Assembly (NCBI GenBank): GCA_963781785.1 | Contig: CAWAHD010000004.1 | Location: forward strand, 806,001 to 870,000 | DNA length: 64,000 bases | Source: CAWAHD01 sp963781785 | GTDB lineage: Bacteria > Planctomycetota > Planctomycetia > Isosphaerales > Isosphaeraceae | Direction of reading: 5' to 3' | Shown: positions 29,167 to 38,871 of the stretch, piece by piece | Position numbering within the stretch: the stretch's first letter is position 1 | Layout: every line of letters starts with the position of its first letter | Position numbers and translations under genes: made by a program | The notes under the pieces: model-generated | Databases searched by the model: none | Told to the model about the DNA's origin: nothing | What the model saw: the letters and a program-made list of their open reading frames with translations, nothing else

Positions 29167-29346
29167 CCCTTGCGAAGGGGGGGCCAGGGGGGGTGGTCGC
29201 GGCGCCGCCAGTCACAAGTTCGTTGCAGTGTCCTTGTTTTTCGAGGTCCCAGAATTCGGTACCAACCCGCCTGGCTGCTTCTTTGCATTGAGCGTTGCTC
29301 GCTGATAGCGCCGGGATCACCCCCCCTGGCCCCCCCTTCGCAAGGG
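29167..29346. repeat. Perfect 29-bp inverted repeats around a 122-bp core
   Basis: The left arm (29167-29195) and right arm (29318-29346) are exact reverse complements: CCC, TTGCGAA, a G7 run, CCA, a second G7 run, then TG. The core holds no gene. The arrangement is MITE-like, or it could form a long hairpin in the transcript between the two TPR genes. No target duplication was noticed. Confidence 0.75.
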
Positions 29347-29502
29347 GGGGAAAGGGATGGTGGCCCGCGCCGGAGTTGAATCCGGCGCAGCAAACACAGC
29401 TCCGTCGAGCGCGTCTCCGGGTCACGCTCGGGGGCACTTTGTGGTCCACCGAGGCAGGCCCTACCGTCGGCGCGACTCGGCTGCGCAACCACGAATTCAC
29501 CA

Positions 29503-31757
29503 TCAGAAGCCTCCGGGCCAGAGCCCCGTGAACCAGCGCGGCTCCAGCCGCTTGAGCTCGTTGAGCGCGAGCGTGTACTCGGGAAATGCGGGATTACCGT
29601 GGTCCCGCACCCAGCGGAAGTGGGCGAGGGCCTGGTCCGTGCGGCCCTTGAGCGCGCCTTCCAGGCCAAGGACAGTTTCTACGTCGGTGCGCTTGTCGTC
29701 ATCGATCGCCGCGGCCAGAAGCGCTCGTTCGTCGATTTCTCCGCGAAGATAACGCACGATCGGACCAGGCCAGGCATCCGCGTTCGGCTTGCCGGACCCA
29801 TGACGGAGAAACGCCCCCGCTTCGGCCAAGTTTCCGCCCAATCGCGCAGCGAGGTGGCCGAAGATCAAAGCGTAGGCTTGGTAGTCAACGCGGTCGCCTG
29901 ACGGCTGGTCGTCCTGGCGGATCGGGAGATCGACGGCCGTCTTGAATCCGGCGACGGCGTCGCCGGCGCGCGTGATCATCTGGGCGATTGCGCGATGGAA
30001 ATGGCGCGCGAGTCCTTGCCATCGAGCTGAATGGCCTCGGCGTAGTCGGCGAGGGCCTTGGCGTGATCGGATCTGGCGAGCCAGACATCGCCGCGGTTGA
30101 CGTGGGCCTCCGCGTCCTTGGGGTTGAGCCGGATCGCCTCGGCGTCATCGGCGATCGCCCTGCGGTAGTCCTTTCTGGCGTACCGAGCCAAACCGCGGCC
30201 GGTGTAAGCGTCTGCGTTTTTGGGGTCGAGGCGGATGGCCTCGCCAAAGTCAGCGCTCGCCTTGGGGTAGTCGTGCTGGGCGTACCGGGCTGCGGCGCGG
30301 AGTTCAAAGCCGCGGGCGTCCGTTGGGTCGATTCGAATGGCCTTGTCGTACTCAGCGATCGCCTCGGCGTAGCCCTTCCTGGCGTACCAAACCGTGCCGC
30401 GTCCCCTGTAGGCGTTTGCGTAGTTCGGGTCGATTCGAATCGCCTCGTCCAGGTCGGCGAGTGCCTTGTCGGACTCTTTCATTGCGTACCAGAGGGCCGC
30501 TCGATTGCTGAAGTACCGCGCGGTCTGGGAGTCGAGCCGGATGGCTTCGTTGAATCCGGCGAGTGCTTTTTCGTAATCCTTCCTGACGAACCAGAGATAG
30601 CCGCGCATATTATGGGGCTCTGCGGCTTTGGGGTCGAGTCGAATGGCCTCGCCGAAGTCGGCAAGCGCCTTGTCCCACTGTTCCTTGAAGAGCCAGGCGG
30701 ATGCGCGGTTGTTGAAGGCAAGTGCATTCTTGGTGTCGATTCGAATGGCTGCGTCGAAATCGACGATCGCTCGATCAAATTCCTGCCTGGCGAGCCGCAC
30801 CAAGCCTCTGTTGTTGTAGCCCATCGAGAAATTGGGGTCGATTCGGATGACCTGGTCAAAGTCGGCGAAGGCCCTGTCGAGGTTCCTCTGCGCGAGTTGG
30901 ACCAAGCCGCGAAAGTTGTATGCTTGTGGGTCGTTTGGATCCGCTTGGATGGCCCTTCCGTACGCACCGCTGGCCATGCGGTAGTCCCCTTTGACGAGCC
31001 AGGTGTGCCCGCGCCAGATGTAGCCGTCAGGGTTCTTGGGATCGACCTGGATGGCCGAAGTGAAGTCGGACATCGCGGCCGCGAAGTCGTGCTTGGCGCG
31101 CCGCACGCTGCCGCGTCCAATGTAGGGGACTGCGTCATCCGGGTTAATCCGGATTGCCTCTTCGTAGTCGGCGAACGCCTTGTCGTACTCGGATTTGTCG
31201 AACCAGAAACGGCCGCGGCCAACATACGCGGCGATGTTTCTGGGATTGGCGCGGATCTCGTTCGTGAAATAGTTGGCGGCCTGATCAGCGAGAATCACCG
31301 AGTCGGACATTACCCAGCCCTGGGAGCAGCGATCCTCGTCGGAGAGCCGGAGCCAGTTCGCGTCGACTTGCTCGACGCGGTAGTTGAAACCGACGGTTCT
31401 CGAACGCTCGCGTCCAAGGCGTTCGGGCGTCTCATTGTTGGAGAGTTGCCGGTCAACATGCAGGACGACGCCCAATCTCAGGACGACCTGCTGGCCTAGC
31501 CAGCTCTGGCCACTCTGGGCAAGCGAGCGGTGGCCGCTTGCGGCGATGAACGTGATGAGCGCCGCGAAGATAAGGGGCATCAATCGACGGTGATGGCTTG
31601 CGGCGGAACTCGAGATGCTCAGTGGGGCCGCCGAGAACGCAGCGCAGGCCGGACGGCACATCCGATCGGGCGGATCGGACGGATCGGACGCGGCGGCCGG
31701 CGTTGCGCTTCGCGCCAAGAACCGGTACGCTCGAGCCAAGCCATTCTTCGGTTCCAT
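29503..31757 (-). CDS. Secreted tetratricopeptide-repeat protein, paralogue 2, frameshifted near 29995
   Basis: The start ATG at 31757 has GGAGG five bases upstream; another ATG at 31580 would begin directly at the signal-like helix MPLIFAALITFIAASG. SH3-like segment SWLGQQVVLRLGVVLHVDRQ, then about 14 TPR units (RKDYRRAIADDAEAIRLNPK). The frame ends SRAISIAQSPR at 29976, while the conserved C-terminal domain (RGEIDERALLAAAIDDDKRT) lies in another frame to 29503. Restoring one base near 29995 gives SRAISNRAIAQMITR, matching NRSVAQMTL of the paralogue. As the sequence stands, the stop and the next ATG overlap as ATGA, so the two pieces could in principle be co-translated. Confidence 0.85.
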
Positions 31758-31837
31758 CGAGGCCTCCATGCCGTAGGATGTTCACACGGCGCTCCTACCA
31801 GATTCCTGGGAACAGTCAAGACGAGTCGGCCTCCAGG

Positions 31838-31846
31838 GCTCGTGGG
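31838..31846. repeat. Target-site duplication, left
   Basis: GCTCGTGGG immediately precedes the left end of the insertion sequence and recurs exactly at 33631-33639 beyond the right end. Confidence 0.85.
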
Positions 31847-33630
31847 GGGTGCACGACGGTCTTTGCGCAGCAAAGTGGTTTTCGTTATGATGCGGTCGGG
31901 AATGCCGTTTCGTCTGGAGTCGCAACTACTGGAAGGAGCCAGGGATGGCACGCGTCAAGGAACCGGCGGTCGTCAAGGATGAACTGGAAAACCTGTTGGG
32001 TGGCCTCGCCAAAGAGTTGAATCGGCGCGTCTACGGCGACGGTGGCGTCCCGTGGGGTACTAAATTCGCCGACATCGAGGAACTCGCCGTCCAGATCGGT
32101 CAGGAGATTTCCCGGGAGATGATCGAACAGGCAGTCGGTCGGCAAGCAGAGGACGTTCCTCCCGAGGCCGAAAGTTGCAGTGGGTGCGGCGGCTCGGTTG
32201 AACCGGCCGATGCTTACGAACCCAGGGGCGTGCAGACCCGAGTCGGCACGGCCCAATGGAACGAGCCCAAACGTTACTGCCGCAAATGCCGGGCAGCTTT
32301 TTTTCCCTCAGTCCCGCGCGCTCGGGATTGATCAGGGGAATTACAGTCCCGAGGTGTTGAAGGCGATCGTTTACGCGGGTACGCAGTTCACGTCGTTCGC
32401 CCAGGGCAGTGGCGCGCTCAATGCGTTGGGCGGGTTGAGCGTCGCCACCAAGCAAGTGGAACGGATCACGGAAAAAATTGGGTGGGAACGTGTTGAACAG
32501 CGTGATCAGGCCGTTGATGAGTTTTTAGCGTTACCGCTGATGGACCGCTGCAAATCACCGGTCGCAAATCCCCCGCCCCCATCGACTGTGGCGACCGTGA
32601 TGATGGACGGTGGTCGCCTACAAATCCTCGATCGCAGCAAGTGTGATACTGATCAGACCGCGACCGCCGATGACGATCCATGCGATCGGAATGGGCACTG
32701 GCGTGAGGATAAGATCGGTTTGCTGATGACGATGACCAGCAAGGTCTCAGTCAGCGATCCGTGCCCGGAAATCCCGGAGAATTTCGTCGATCCGACGCGG
32801 ATACTCAAGCTCACGCGCGAGATCAAGGGGCACGTCGGAGGAGCCAAGGATGAATCAGCCGAGTCGCTCGCGCCGGAAACCAACTCGGCGGCCGAGGAGG
32901 AACAGCACCAGGACGCGGAGACCGCAAGACCCAAGCCACGGGTGCGCACGATGGTCGCGACGCGGGAGCGAGCCCAGCGATTTGGAGAAATCTTGGCCTG
33001 GGCCGCGTGGGCGCGAGGCTTCGCGGTCGCGGCTCGGAAGGCATTCGTCGCCGACGGTGCGACGGCCAATTGGACGATCCAGAAGCAATGGTTCAGCGAC
33101 TATATTCCGATTCTGGATTTCATCCATGCGCTGTCGTATGTGTTCGCGGCAGCCATCGCGGGCCGGGGATTTCGAGCAGGCTGGGAAGTGTATACGGCCT
33201 TGATTCAGCAGGTTTGGAGCGGTCGTGTTGAAGAGGTAATCTCGGCGCTCGAGATTCGACAATCGGAGTTGGGAACCCCCGAAGAAGCAGACGGTGAAAC
33301 CACCCCTCGCCGCGTCGTCGCCGACGCTTTGAGCTATCTGCGTAACAACAAGGATAGGATGCGTTACGATCAGTATCGAACGGCCGGATTACCGATCACG
33401 TCAAGTCACATGGAATCGACGGTGAAGATGTTCAACCGACGCGTCAAGGGAACGGAGAAATTCTGGTCGGAGAAGGGTGCCGAAGCGATCTTGCAATTAC
33501 GCGCCGATCATCTGAGTGAGACAGAGCCCCTCAAGACATTCTGGGAAGACAGGCAAGAAGCAGCATCGGGGCGCCGGTATTATCGACGTACAGGCTGAAC
33601 GCCGTGGGCTACAATCCCGGTCGTGCACCC
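31847..33630 (+). mobile_element. Complete ISKra4-like insertion sequence, 1784 bp
   Basis: The ends are the inverted repeat GGGTGCACGAC (31847-31857) and GTCGTGCACCC (33620-33630). They are flanked by a perfect 9-base direct repeat GCTCGTGGG. GGG ends with a 9-base duplication fit what I recall of the ISKra4 subgroup. The single cargo is the transposase. Intact ends and identical duplications point to a recent insertion, between the start of the TPR paralogue and the REP array. Confidence 0.88.
31945..33598 (+). CDS. ISKra4-like DDE transposase, shifted at a T7 run
   Basis: AAGGAG lies seven bases before the ATG at 31945. The first frame holds the N-terminal helix region and a zinc ribbon (CSGCGG ... 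CRKC). At the T7 run around 32298-32304 the frame moves: reading six T residues gives CRKCRAAFFPQSRALGIDQG and continues to 33598. The catalytic acidic residues are visible in VMMDGGRLQIL, AFVADGATANWT and SSHMESTVKMFNRR. Dropping one T could come from transcriptional slippage, which some IS elements use, or from a sequencing indel. A -1 ribosomal shift would not restore this frame. About 550 residues when joined. Confidence 0.88.
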
Positions 33631-33639
33631 GCTCGTGGG
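33631..33639. repeat. Target-site duplication, right
   Basis: GCTCGTGGG directly after the right inverted repeat of the insertion sequence; identical to 31838-31846. Confidence 0.85.
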
Positions 33640-33651
33640 TGCGCAGCGTCG

Positions 33652-33940
33652 GTCAGGCTTTCCAGCCTGACGTCCCGGAGTGTCAGGCTGGAAAGCCTGA
33701 CCTACGAAAACCGTCAGGCTGGAAAGCCTGACCTACGCAAACCGTCAGGCTGGAAAGCCTGACCTACGAAAACCGTCAGGCTGGAAAGCCTGACCTACGC
33801 AAACCGTCAGGCTGGAAAGCCTGACCTACGAAAACCGTCAGGCTGGAAAGCCTGACCTACGCAAACCGTCAGGCTGGAAAGCCTGACCTACGAAAACCGT
33901 CAGGCTGGAAAGCCTGACCTACGCAAACCGTCAGGCTGGA
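33652..33940. repeat. 31-bp palindromic tandem array (REP expansion)
   Basis: An inverted copy, GTCAGGCTTTCCAGCCTGAC (33652-33671), and a 10-base spacer are followed by eight full 31-base units. These begin at 33682, 33713, 33744, 33775, 33806, 33837, 33868 and 33899; a ninth is cut at 33940. Each unit is the palindrome GTCAGGCTGGAAAGCCTGAC plus an 11-base linker. The linkers alternate strictly CTACGAAAACC / CTACGCAAACC, so the true period is 62 bases, four times. It is not a CRISPR, since the linkers are short and repetitive. Confidence 0.92.
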
Positions 33941-33995
33941 CGGGTTGATCGAGAAAGCCCCGGTTTTCTGGCCATGCGGCCGGTCGTTGTTCCTT

Positions 33996-35374
33996 TCACG
34001 ACCGCAAGAAGATCGCGATGAGCACGATCGCGAGGAGGCCGGCCACGCCAGCGACAATCGCGAAATGAAAGAGCCAGCGCGTGTCATCGTCTCCAGTACT
34101 CCGCACGGGGGAATGCACCGATTCCACGGGCGCCCGCGATCGCACTTTGACCGGCATCGGCGGCGCAGGTACCTGGTGGCGCGGGGCGAAGGAGGGCTCG
34201 GCGGCGCCCAGGTCTCGGAGTGAGACGCTGTCGCGACTGACCGAGGCGTCGTCGGCGAGCAGCCGGAGGTCCTCCTCGGCCAGCTCCGGCGGCGGCGGCC
34301 GGAAGCTCCGCGCGGCATCGGCCTCGGCGCCCAGGATCGCACGCACCAGAGATGGGTCTGTCCAGCGCATCAGGTCGTTGCGCAGCTCCGCACAATTCTG
34401 ATACCGCTCGTCGGGGTTCTTGCTCATCAACTTCCGGACAACCGCCGCAAACGCGGCGGGCACCCCGCGCACCGGTCCTCAAGCGGCGGAGGATCCTCCA
34501 TGCGCTGCTTGAAGATCTTGTTGATCATGTCGCCCCCCTCGAACGGGGCGGTGCCGGCGACGGCGAAATACATCGTGCAGCCCACGCTGTACAGATCGCT
34601 GCGGACGTCGGCCTTGGCGGCGTCGCGAAGCTGCTCGGGGCTGGCGTAGTCCAGAGTGCCGAGGACCGTGTTGGCGCGCGTGAGGCCCGTCTCGTCGTCC
34701 AGAGCACGGGCCAGCCCCATGTCCAAAAGCTTCACGTTGCCGTCCGGCGTGATCATGATATTGGACGGCTTGATGTCGCGATGCACGAGCGAGCACCGAT
34801 GGGCCGCCTCCAGGCCGTCGATCAGCTTCAGGAACAGCCGGGCCGCGTCCGGGACGCGCAACGGCCCGGCCCCTTCGTTCTTGACGTGGTCGAACAGACT
34901 CTTTCCCGGGATGTACTCCATCACCATGAAGTGCACGTCGCCCTCTGCGCCCACCGCGATCGTGCGCGCCAGGTTGGGGTGAAAGCAGCGCTGCGAGAGC
35001 TTCATCTCGCGGTGAAACCGCCGCAGGGCGTTCTCTTCCTCTAGAGCCTTGCGCGGCGGCAGGACCTTGATGGCGGCCTGCTCCTGCTGGTCGTTGATGG
35101 CCAGGTACACCTTTCCCATGCCGCCCTCGCCCAGAGGGCGCAGCAGGCGATAACCGCCCAGGAAAAAGCCGCGGGTGGCGCCGGAGAGAAGCTTCTTGGC
35201 CTGGTAGACGGTCAGCCGGCCGTCGTCGATGAGCCGGCGAGCCAGGCGAACCGACGCGTCGCCCTGCGGCTCCGGCTGGAGCTGAGCCTGCGCTCGGGCG
35301 ACCACACCGGGAGCAACCAGGCCCGACGCGGCGACATGGGCTATGAAGTCTTCCAGCGGGATCATGGACCCCAC
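33996..35374 (-). CDS. PknB-type Ser/Thr protein kinase, frameshifted near 34483
   Basis: Signature kinase motifs in the frame from 35374: glycine loop LGEGGMGKVY, lysine in AAIKVLPP, catalytic loop HRDIKPSNIM, DMGLAR in place of DFG, TLDYASPEQ and SDLYSVGCTMYF. A ~65-residue N-terminal segment (FIAHVAASGLVAPGVVARAQ) precedes it. At about 34482-34486 one C seems to be missing: reading GACCCGGTG gives LEDPVRGVPAAFAAVV and continues through MSKNPDERYQNCAELRNDLM. This leads to a single C-terminal membrane helix (FAIVAGVAGLLAIVLIAIFL) ending at 33996. The total is about 459 residues. The PP2C phosphatase lies just upstream on the same strand, a typical regulatory pair. Confidence 0.9.
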
Positions 35375-35472
35375 ATCATGAATGAGTGAGACGCCTGACG
35401 GAAAAACCCCGCGCGGGCTCTCGCCATGCGCCGTGGGGGCCGATCATCCATCCCCGTCCGGTTTGGTCTCGC

Positions 35473-36516
35473 TCATCCGCCGGCCGGAGCATCGGATGCA
35501 GGCGGCGGCAGGTCAACTTTCGAGGCGTGGACGACCAGGCAGGTGACATTATCCTTGGAATCGTTGTCCAGGGCCATGTTTTTCAGGGTGATCGCGGCCT
35601 TTTGCGGGTCGTCGACGGTACCCAGAACGCGGGCCAGGTCCTTGTCGGAGACCACGCCGGTGAGGCCGTCGCTGGCCAGAAGGAGCCGGTCGCCGGGCCG
35701 AACGTCGAGCACCCGGACGTCTTCCGGTCCGCCGCGGGCATCCTTGCTGCCAAGGTACAGATACAAGACGTTCTTGAACTTGTGGGTCGGGAGCTCTTCG
35801 GCGGTGATCGTGCCGGCGTCCAGGAGGGCGTCCGCCAGCGAGTGGTCCTTGGTGAGCTGCTCGAGCTTGCCGTCGCGCAGCCGGTAAGCGCGCGAATCGC
35901 CGATTCCGGCGACGAAGACGCGGTCGAACCGGAACAGTGCCATCACCACCGTCGTACCCATGTTCGAGAACTCGGTCACCGCGCCGGAGCTGCCCAGGAT
36001 CTCCTGGTTGACCTCGCTGACGGCGTCCCGGATCGCGTCCTTGATCCGGCCCGGCTCCGACTCGTCAGCCGTGAGCCGCCGCGCGATCGCACGGGGGATC
36101 AGCTCGATCGCCATCAAGCTCGCCTGCTCGCCCGCTTGCTGGCCGCCCATGCCGTCGGCCACGATGAAGAGATTCGAGGACTCGAGTGTCAAAGCTTCCA
36201 TCTCGCTGTTGGAGTCAGACGTGGCGTCGTGCCGGACCGAGCGGCGGCCCGGAACGAAGTAGTTGTCTTCGTTGTGCTCCCGGTAATTGCCCCGCACCGA
36301 CACGACGCCGACCTTCAGCTTGAGCTGGCCTGGCAGCAGCGTGAACGAAGACATCGTGGCGTATTCCTCGGTCGCCGGGTCGACGTCGCCAGATTGGCCC
36401 CAGCGAAAAAGACTCTTGATCCAGCGAATGACTCGCGAAACCCACCTCAAGTCAGGCGCACCCTTCTCGTAAAGAAGGCCTTGGTTCTCGCTTCTTGGTT
36501 CCGCTTGGGTGCTCAC
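35473..36516 (-). CDS. PP2C-family Ser/Thr protein phosphatase
   Basis: A 347-residue metal-dependent phosphatase. Motifs in order: VRGNYREHNEDNYF, FIVADGMGGQQAGEQAS, NMGTTVVMALF, GIGDSRAYRLRDG, LLLASDGLTGVVSD and DSKDNVTCLVV. Together they supply the metal-binding aspartates. An unusual ~65-residue N-terminal extension (RWVSRVIRWIKSLFRWGQSG) is amphipathic and could tether it to the membrane. The kinase gene starts 98 bases downstream on the same strand, so this enzyme likely reverses that kinase's phosphorylation. Start at the first ATG at 36516; other ATGs further in (MSSFTLLPG) remain possible. Confidence 0.9.
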   Translation of the reverse strand: MSTQAEPRSENQGLLYEKGAPDLRWVSRVIRWIKSLFRWGQSGDVDPATEEYATMSSFTLLPGQLKLKVGVVSVRGNYREHNEDNYFVPGRRSVRHDATSDSNSEMEALTLESSNLFIVADGMGGQQAGEQASLMAIELIPRAIARRLTADESEPGRIKDAIRDAVSEVNQEILGSSGAVTEFSNMGTTVVMALFRFDRVFVAGIGDSRAYRLRDGKLEQLTKDHSLADALLDAGTITAEELPTHKFKNVLYLYLGSKDARGGPEDVRVLDVRPGDRLLLASDGLTGVVSDKDLARVLGTVDDPQKAAITLKNMALDNDSKDNVTCLVVHASKVDLPPPASDAPAGG

Positions 36517-36718
36517 GTCAATGGCTCGATGATGCGATCGATTCTGCGAATAGGCCGTTCAAAGTCGCACGCGAATTTCCTCCGCCTGGCCGCCTTCATG
36601 TTGCATCCTCAATTGTCCGATCGATCGGCATAGGCGATTCCCTCGAACTCCCCTATCCTGATGAACGCAGACGAGAACAAGCGCGTGACAGGCGACCACG
36701 GCGAATCTCGTTCATCAA

Positions 36719-37477
36719 TCAAGTCCGCGCATGGGCAGGGCTGGCCCATCTCATCAGATCATCCACGCCCACGGAGCGATAAGTCATGAATACTTCTCCC
36801 GCTTCGAATCCCGCCGTCAGGCCCTGGTATCGATTCATGGCTTCGACGCCACGGAAGATGCCGGCCTTGCTGGCCGGAAACTGGGTCTGATACGCGCGAA
36901 TGGCCTCGAGCTTGACCTCAAGTGTCGAACCGATGTCGGCAACAATGTACCCGGATGCCTCGGGCAAGTCCAACCCGTGCAAAGCGATCGGGAAGCTGAG
37001 CTGGTTCGTAACCACGTGGGGGAGCGTGCCGTCGAAGTATTCATCCCACTTGGTCAACCGGCTATAGAAGACGGCGGCGTCGGTGATCAGCATTGCCTGG
37101 TAATGGTCGGGAGAGGCGAGCACGGTCTTGCCTCCAAACCCAAGGACGACCTTGGGCTTCAGGCGGCGAAAAACCTTGGCAAGCGCGATCCGCGATTCGA
37201 AGGAATCGAAGAGCCGGCGGTTGGGCATGTTCAGGTTGATCCGCCGGTCGACACCCAGGATCTGGGCGGCACGTTCGGCCTCCGCCAGCCGGACCTCTGG
37301 CCCCGGAGAGTGGGGTGTCGGCTCGCCATCGGTCAAATCGATGATACCGATAGCGTAACCTTTACGCGCCAGTCGAGCCAGGGTTCCCCCGCAGGCAATT
37401 TCGACGTCGTCCGGGTGGGCACCCACGGCGATCAGGTCGAGCTCGGACTCCGGCGACGCGGCCATGCGATTGCTCAT
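36719..37477 (-). CDS. PIG-L family deacetylase (BshB1-like)
   Basis: A 252-residue LmbE/PIG-L zinc deacetylase. The zinc-site signature GAHPDDVEIACGGTLARL and the second site SPDHYQAM are present, with DLTDGEPTPHSPG and the NMPNRRLFDSFESR segment typical of BshB1-type enzymes. That subgroup deacetylates N-acetylglucosaminyl malate in bacillithiol synthesis, but other GlcNAc-conjugate substrates are possible, and no other bacillithiol gene is visible. AGGAG abuts the ATG at 37477; the alternative ATG at 37465 would have a 12-base spacing. It follows the cobL-type gene on the same strand by 123 bases. Confidence 0.85.
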   Translation of the reverse strand: MSNRMAASPESELDLIAVGAHPDDVEIACGGTLARLARKGYAIGIIDLTDGEPTPHSPGPEVRLAEAERAAQILGVDRRINLNMPNRRLFDSFESRIALAKVFRRLKPKVVLGFGGKTVLASPDHYQAMLITDAAVFYSRLTKWDEYFDGTLPHVVTNQLSFPIALHGLDLPEASGYIVADIGSTLEVKLEAIRAYQTQFPASKAGIFRGVEAMNRYQGLTAGFEAGEVFMTYRSVGVDDLMRWASPAHART

Positions 37478-37599
37478 CTCCTAGACACGCCGAACGGATC
37501 AGCCGTCGATCCAGCACAATTTCCAGGCCACCATTCTTCCCATTCCGGTCTTCTAGTGGAAGAGACCACCTCAACAAAGGATGAAGGATGAAGGATGAG

Positions 37600-38871
37600 T
37601 CAATCCGCCGATTGTTCGCGCTTGGTGACGGCCAGGAGGAACGTCGGCGCGATGGCTTCGAACCGCAGCCTCTCCATTTGCTCGATCCCCCGGGCGATCG
37701 ACACGTTCCAGACCCTCACCTCACCGGCGAGGGTCTTGAGGATATGGTAGGCGGCCGCCAGCCCCTCGATGGTCGCCACGTTGACCGCCATGCTTCCGCC
37801 CTGGCATAGCCTGGAAAAGGCCGTGCTCAATACGGGGTCAACCTGGCGTCCGGTGCCTCCCACGAAGATCGCCTCGGGCTCGGGCAGGCTCGCCAGGCTT
37901 TCGGGTGCTCGCCCGGCAACCGTCCGCACGTTCGGCACCCCGAACGACTCGGCATTGGCCTGGATGAGCGCGATGTCGGCTGGCTCGGGCTCGATCGCGT
38001 ACACGACGCCCTGATGAGCGAGCTGGGCGGCCTCGATCGCCACGGAGCCCGAGCCGGCGCCGATGTCCCACACCACGCTGGTCGCTCGGATGTCGAGCTG
38101 CGCCAGCGCGATTGCCCGGACCTCCGCATAGGTGATCAACGCCCGCTTGGGCAGCGCCTGGGCGAACGCGTCGTCCGGGTTTCCGAACAACCGTCGCCGG
38201 CCGCCTTTGCCGGCGCGGTCGGGCCGGTTGGGCTTGCGAATCAAGATGAAGACGTTGAGCGGGTTGAACTCCATGCCGGGCAGTTGGGAGAGCTCGGCCT
38301 GGGTGACGCGCTCGTCCGGCGAGCCGAGGTTCTCGCAGACGTACGCCCGGAAGTAGTCGATGCCCCGCTCCAATAGCTCGGCGGCCAGCCGCCCCGGGGG
38401 ACACTCTTCGCTCGAGAAGAGCCCGATCTTTTCGGCGGTGCGGATCCGGTCGATCAGAGCCTCGATCGGCCGGCCCGCGAGGTTGGCCAGGTAGGCGTCT
38501 TCCCAGCTCTCCTTGATCCGCGCGAAGGCAAGCTGCATGCTGCTGACGTGCGGCACGACCTCGAACAGGTCTTTTCCCAGCCGGTCGCAAAGGTAGCGGG
38601 CCACCCCGTAGAACAGCGGGTCGCCACTGCTGACCAGGACCGGGCTGCGCCTGGAGAGGGCCTCGCGCACCTGTTTGAGTGCCACGCTCATCTCGGCCTC
38701 AAGCACCACCTTGGGCCCCGGCGCGCTTGCGACGAGCGTCAATGTGGACGCCGCGCCCAGAATCAGATCGGCCGACATGACAAGCCGCCGCGCGGGCTCG
38801 GTCAAACCGGCAAGCCCGTCGTCGCCAATCCCGAGAATCACGAGCTTCGACCGGGCTTCACTCAACGCCAT
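37600..38871 (-). CDS. cobL: Precorrin-6Y C5,15-methyltransferase (decarboxylating), CbiE-CbiT fusion
   Basis: A 423-residue bifunctional enzyme of cobalamin synthesis. I start at the ATG at 38871 (MALSEARSKLVILGIGDDGL); the frame opens at 38913. The N-terminal half is a tetrapyrrole methylase (ILGIGDDGLAGLTEPARRL, VSSGDPLFYGVARYL, PHVSSMQLAFARI). The C-terminal half is the CbiT SAM methyltransferase (ITYAEVRAIALAQL, VWDIGAGSGSVAIEAAQL, IEPEPADI, AIFVGGTG). It methylates C5 and C15 of precorrin-6B and removes the C12 acetate carboxyl. No other cob genes are nearby and I saw no cobalamin riboswitch upstream. Confidence 0.93.
   Translation of the reverse strand: MALSEARSKLVILGIGDDGLAGLTEPARRLVMSADLILGAASTLTLVASAPGPKVVLEAEMSVALKQVREALSRRSPVLVSSGDPLFYGVARYLCDRLGKDLFEVVPHVSSMQLAFARIKESWEDAYLANLAGRPIEALIDRIRTAEKIGLFSSEECPPGRLAAELLERGIDYFRAYVCENLGSPDERVTQAELSQLPGMEFNPLNVFILIRKPNRPDRAGKGGRRRLFGNPDDAFAQALPKRALITYAEVRAIALAQLDIRATSVVWDIGAGSGSVAIEAAQLAHQGVVYAIEPEPADIALIQANAESFGVPNVRTVAGRAPESLASLPEPEAIFVGGTGRQVDPVLSTAFSRLCQGGSMAVNVATIEGLAAAYHILKTLAGEVRVWNVSIARGIEQMERLRFEAIAPTFLLAVTKREQSAD

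Noticed and set aside
29503..29979. Separate 158-codon gene after the TPR paralogue
   Set aside because: It is the conserved C-terminal domain of the same protein by comparison with the paralogue; the ATGA overlap most likely arises from one missing base.
32298..32304. Programmed -1 ribosomal frameshift at the T7 run
   Set aside because: The downstream frame is reached by skipping one base (+1), not by slipping back one; only transcript slippage or an indel fits.
33652..33940. Possible CRISPR array
   Set aside because: Repeats are palindromic 20-mers with 11-base, nearly identical, alternating linkers and no cas genes; it is a tandem REP expansion.
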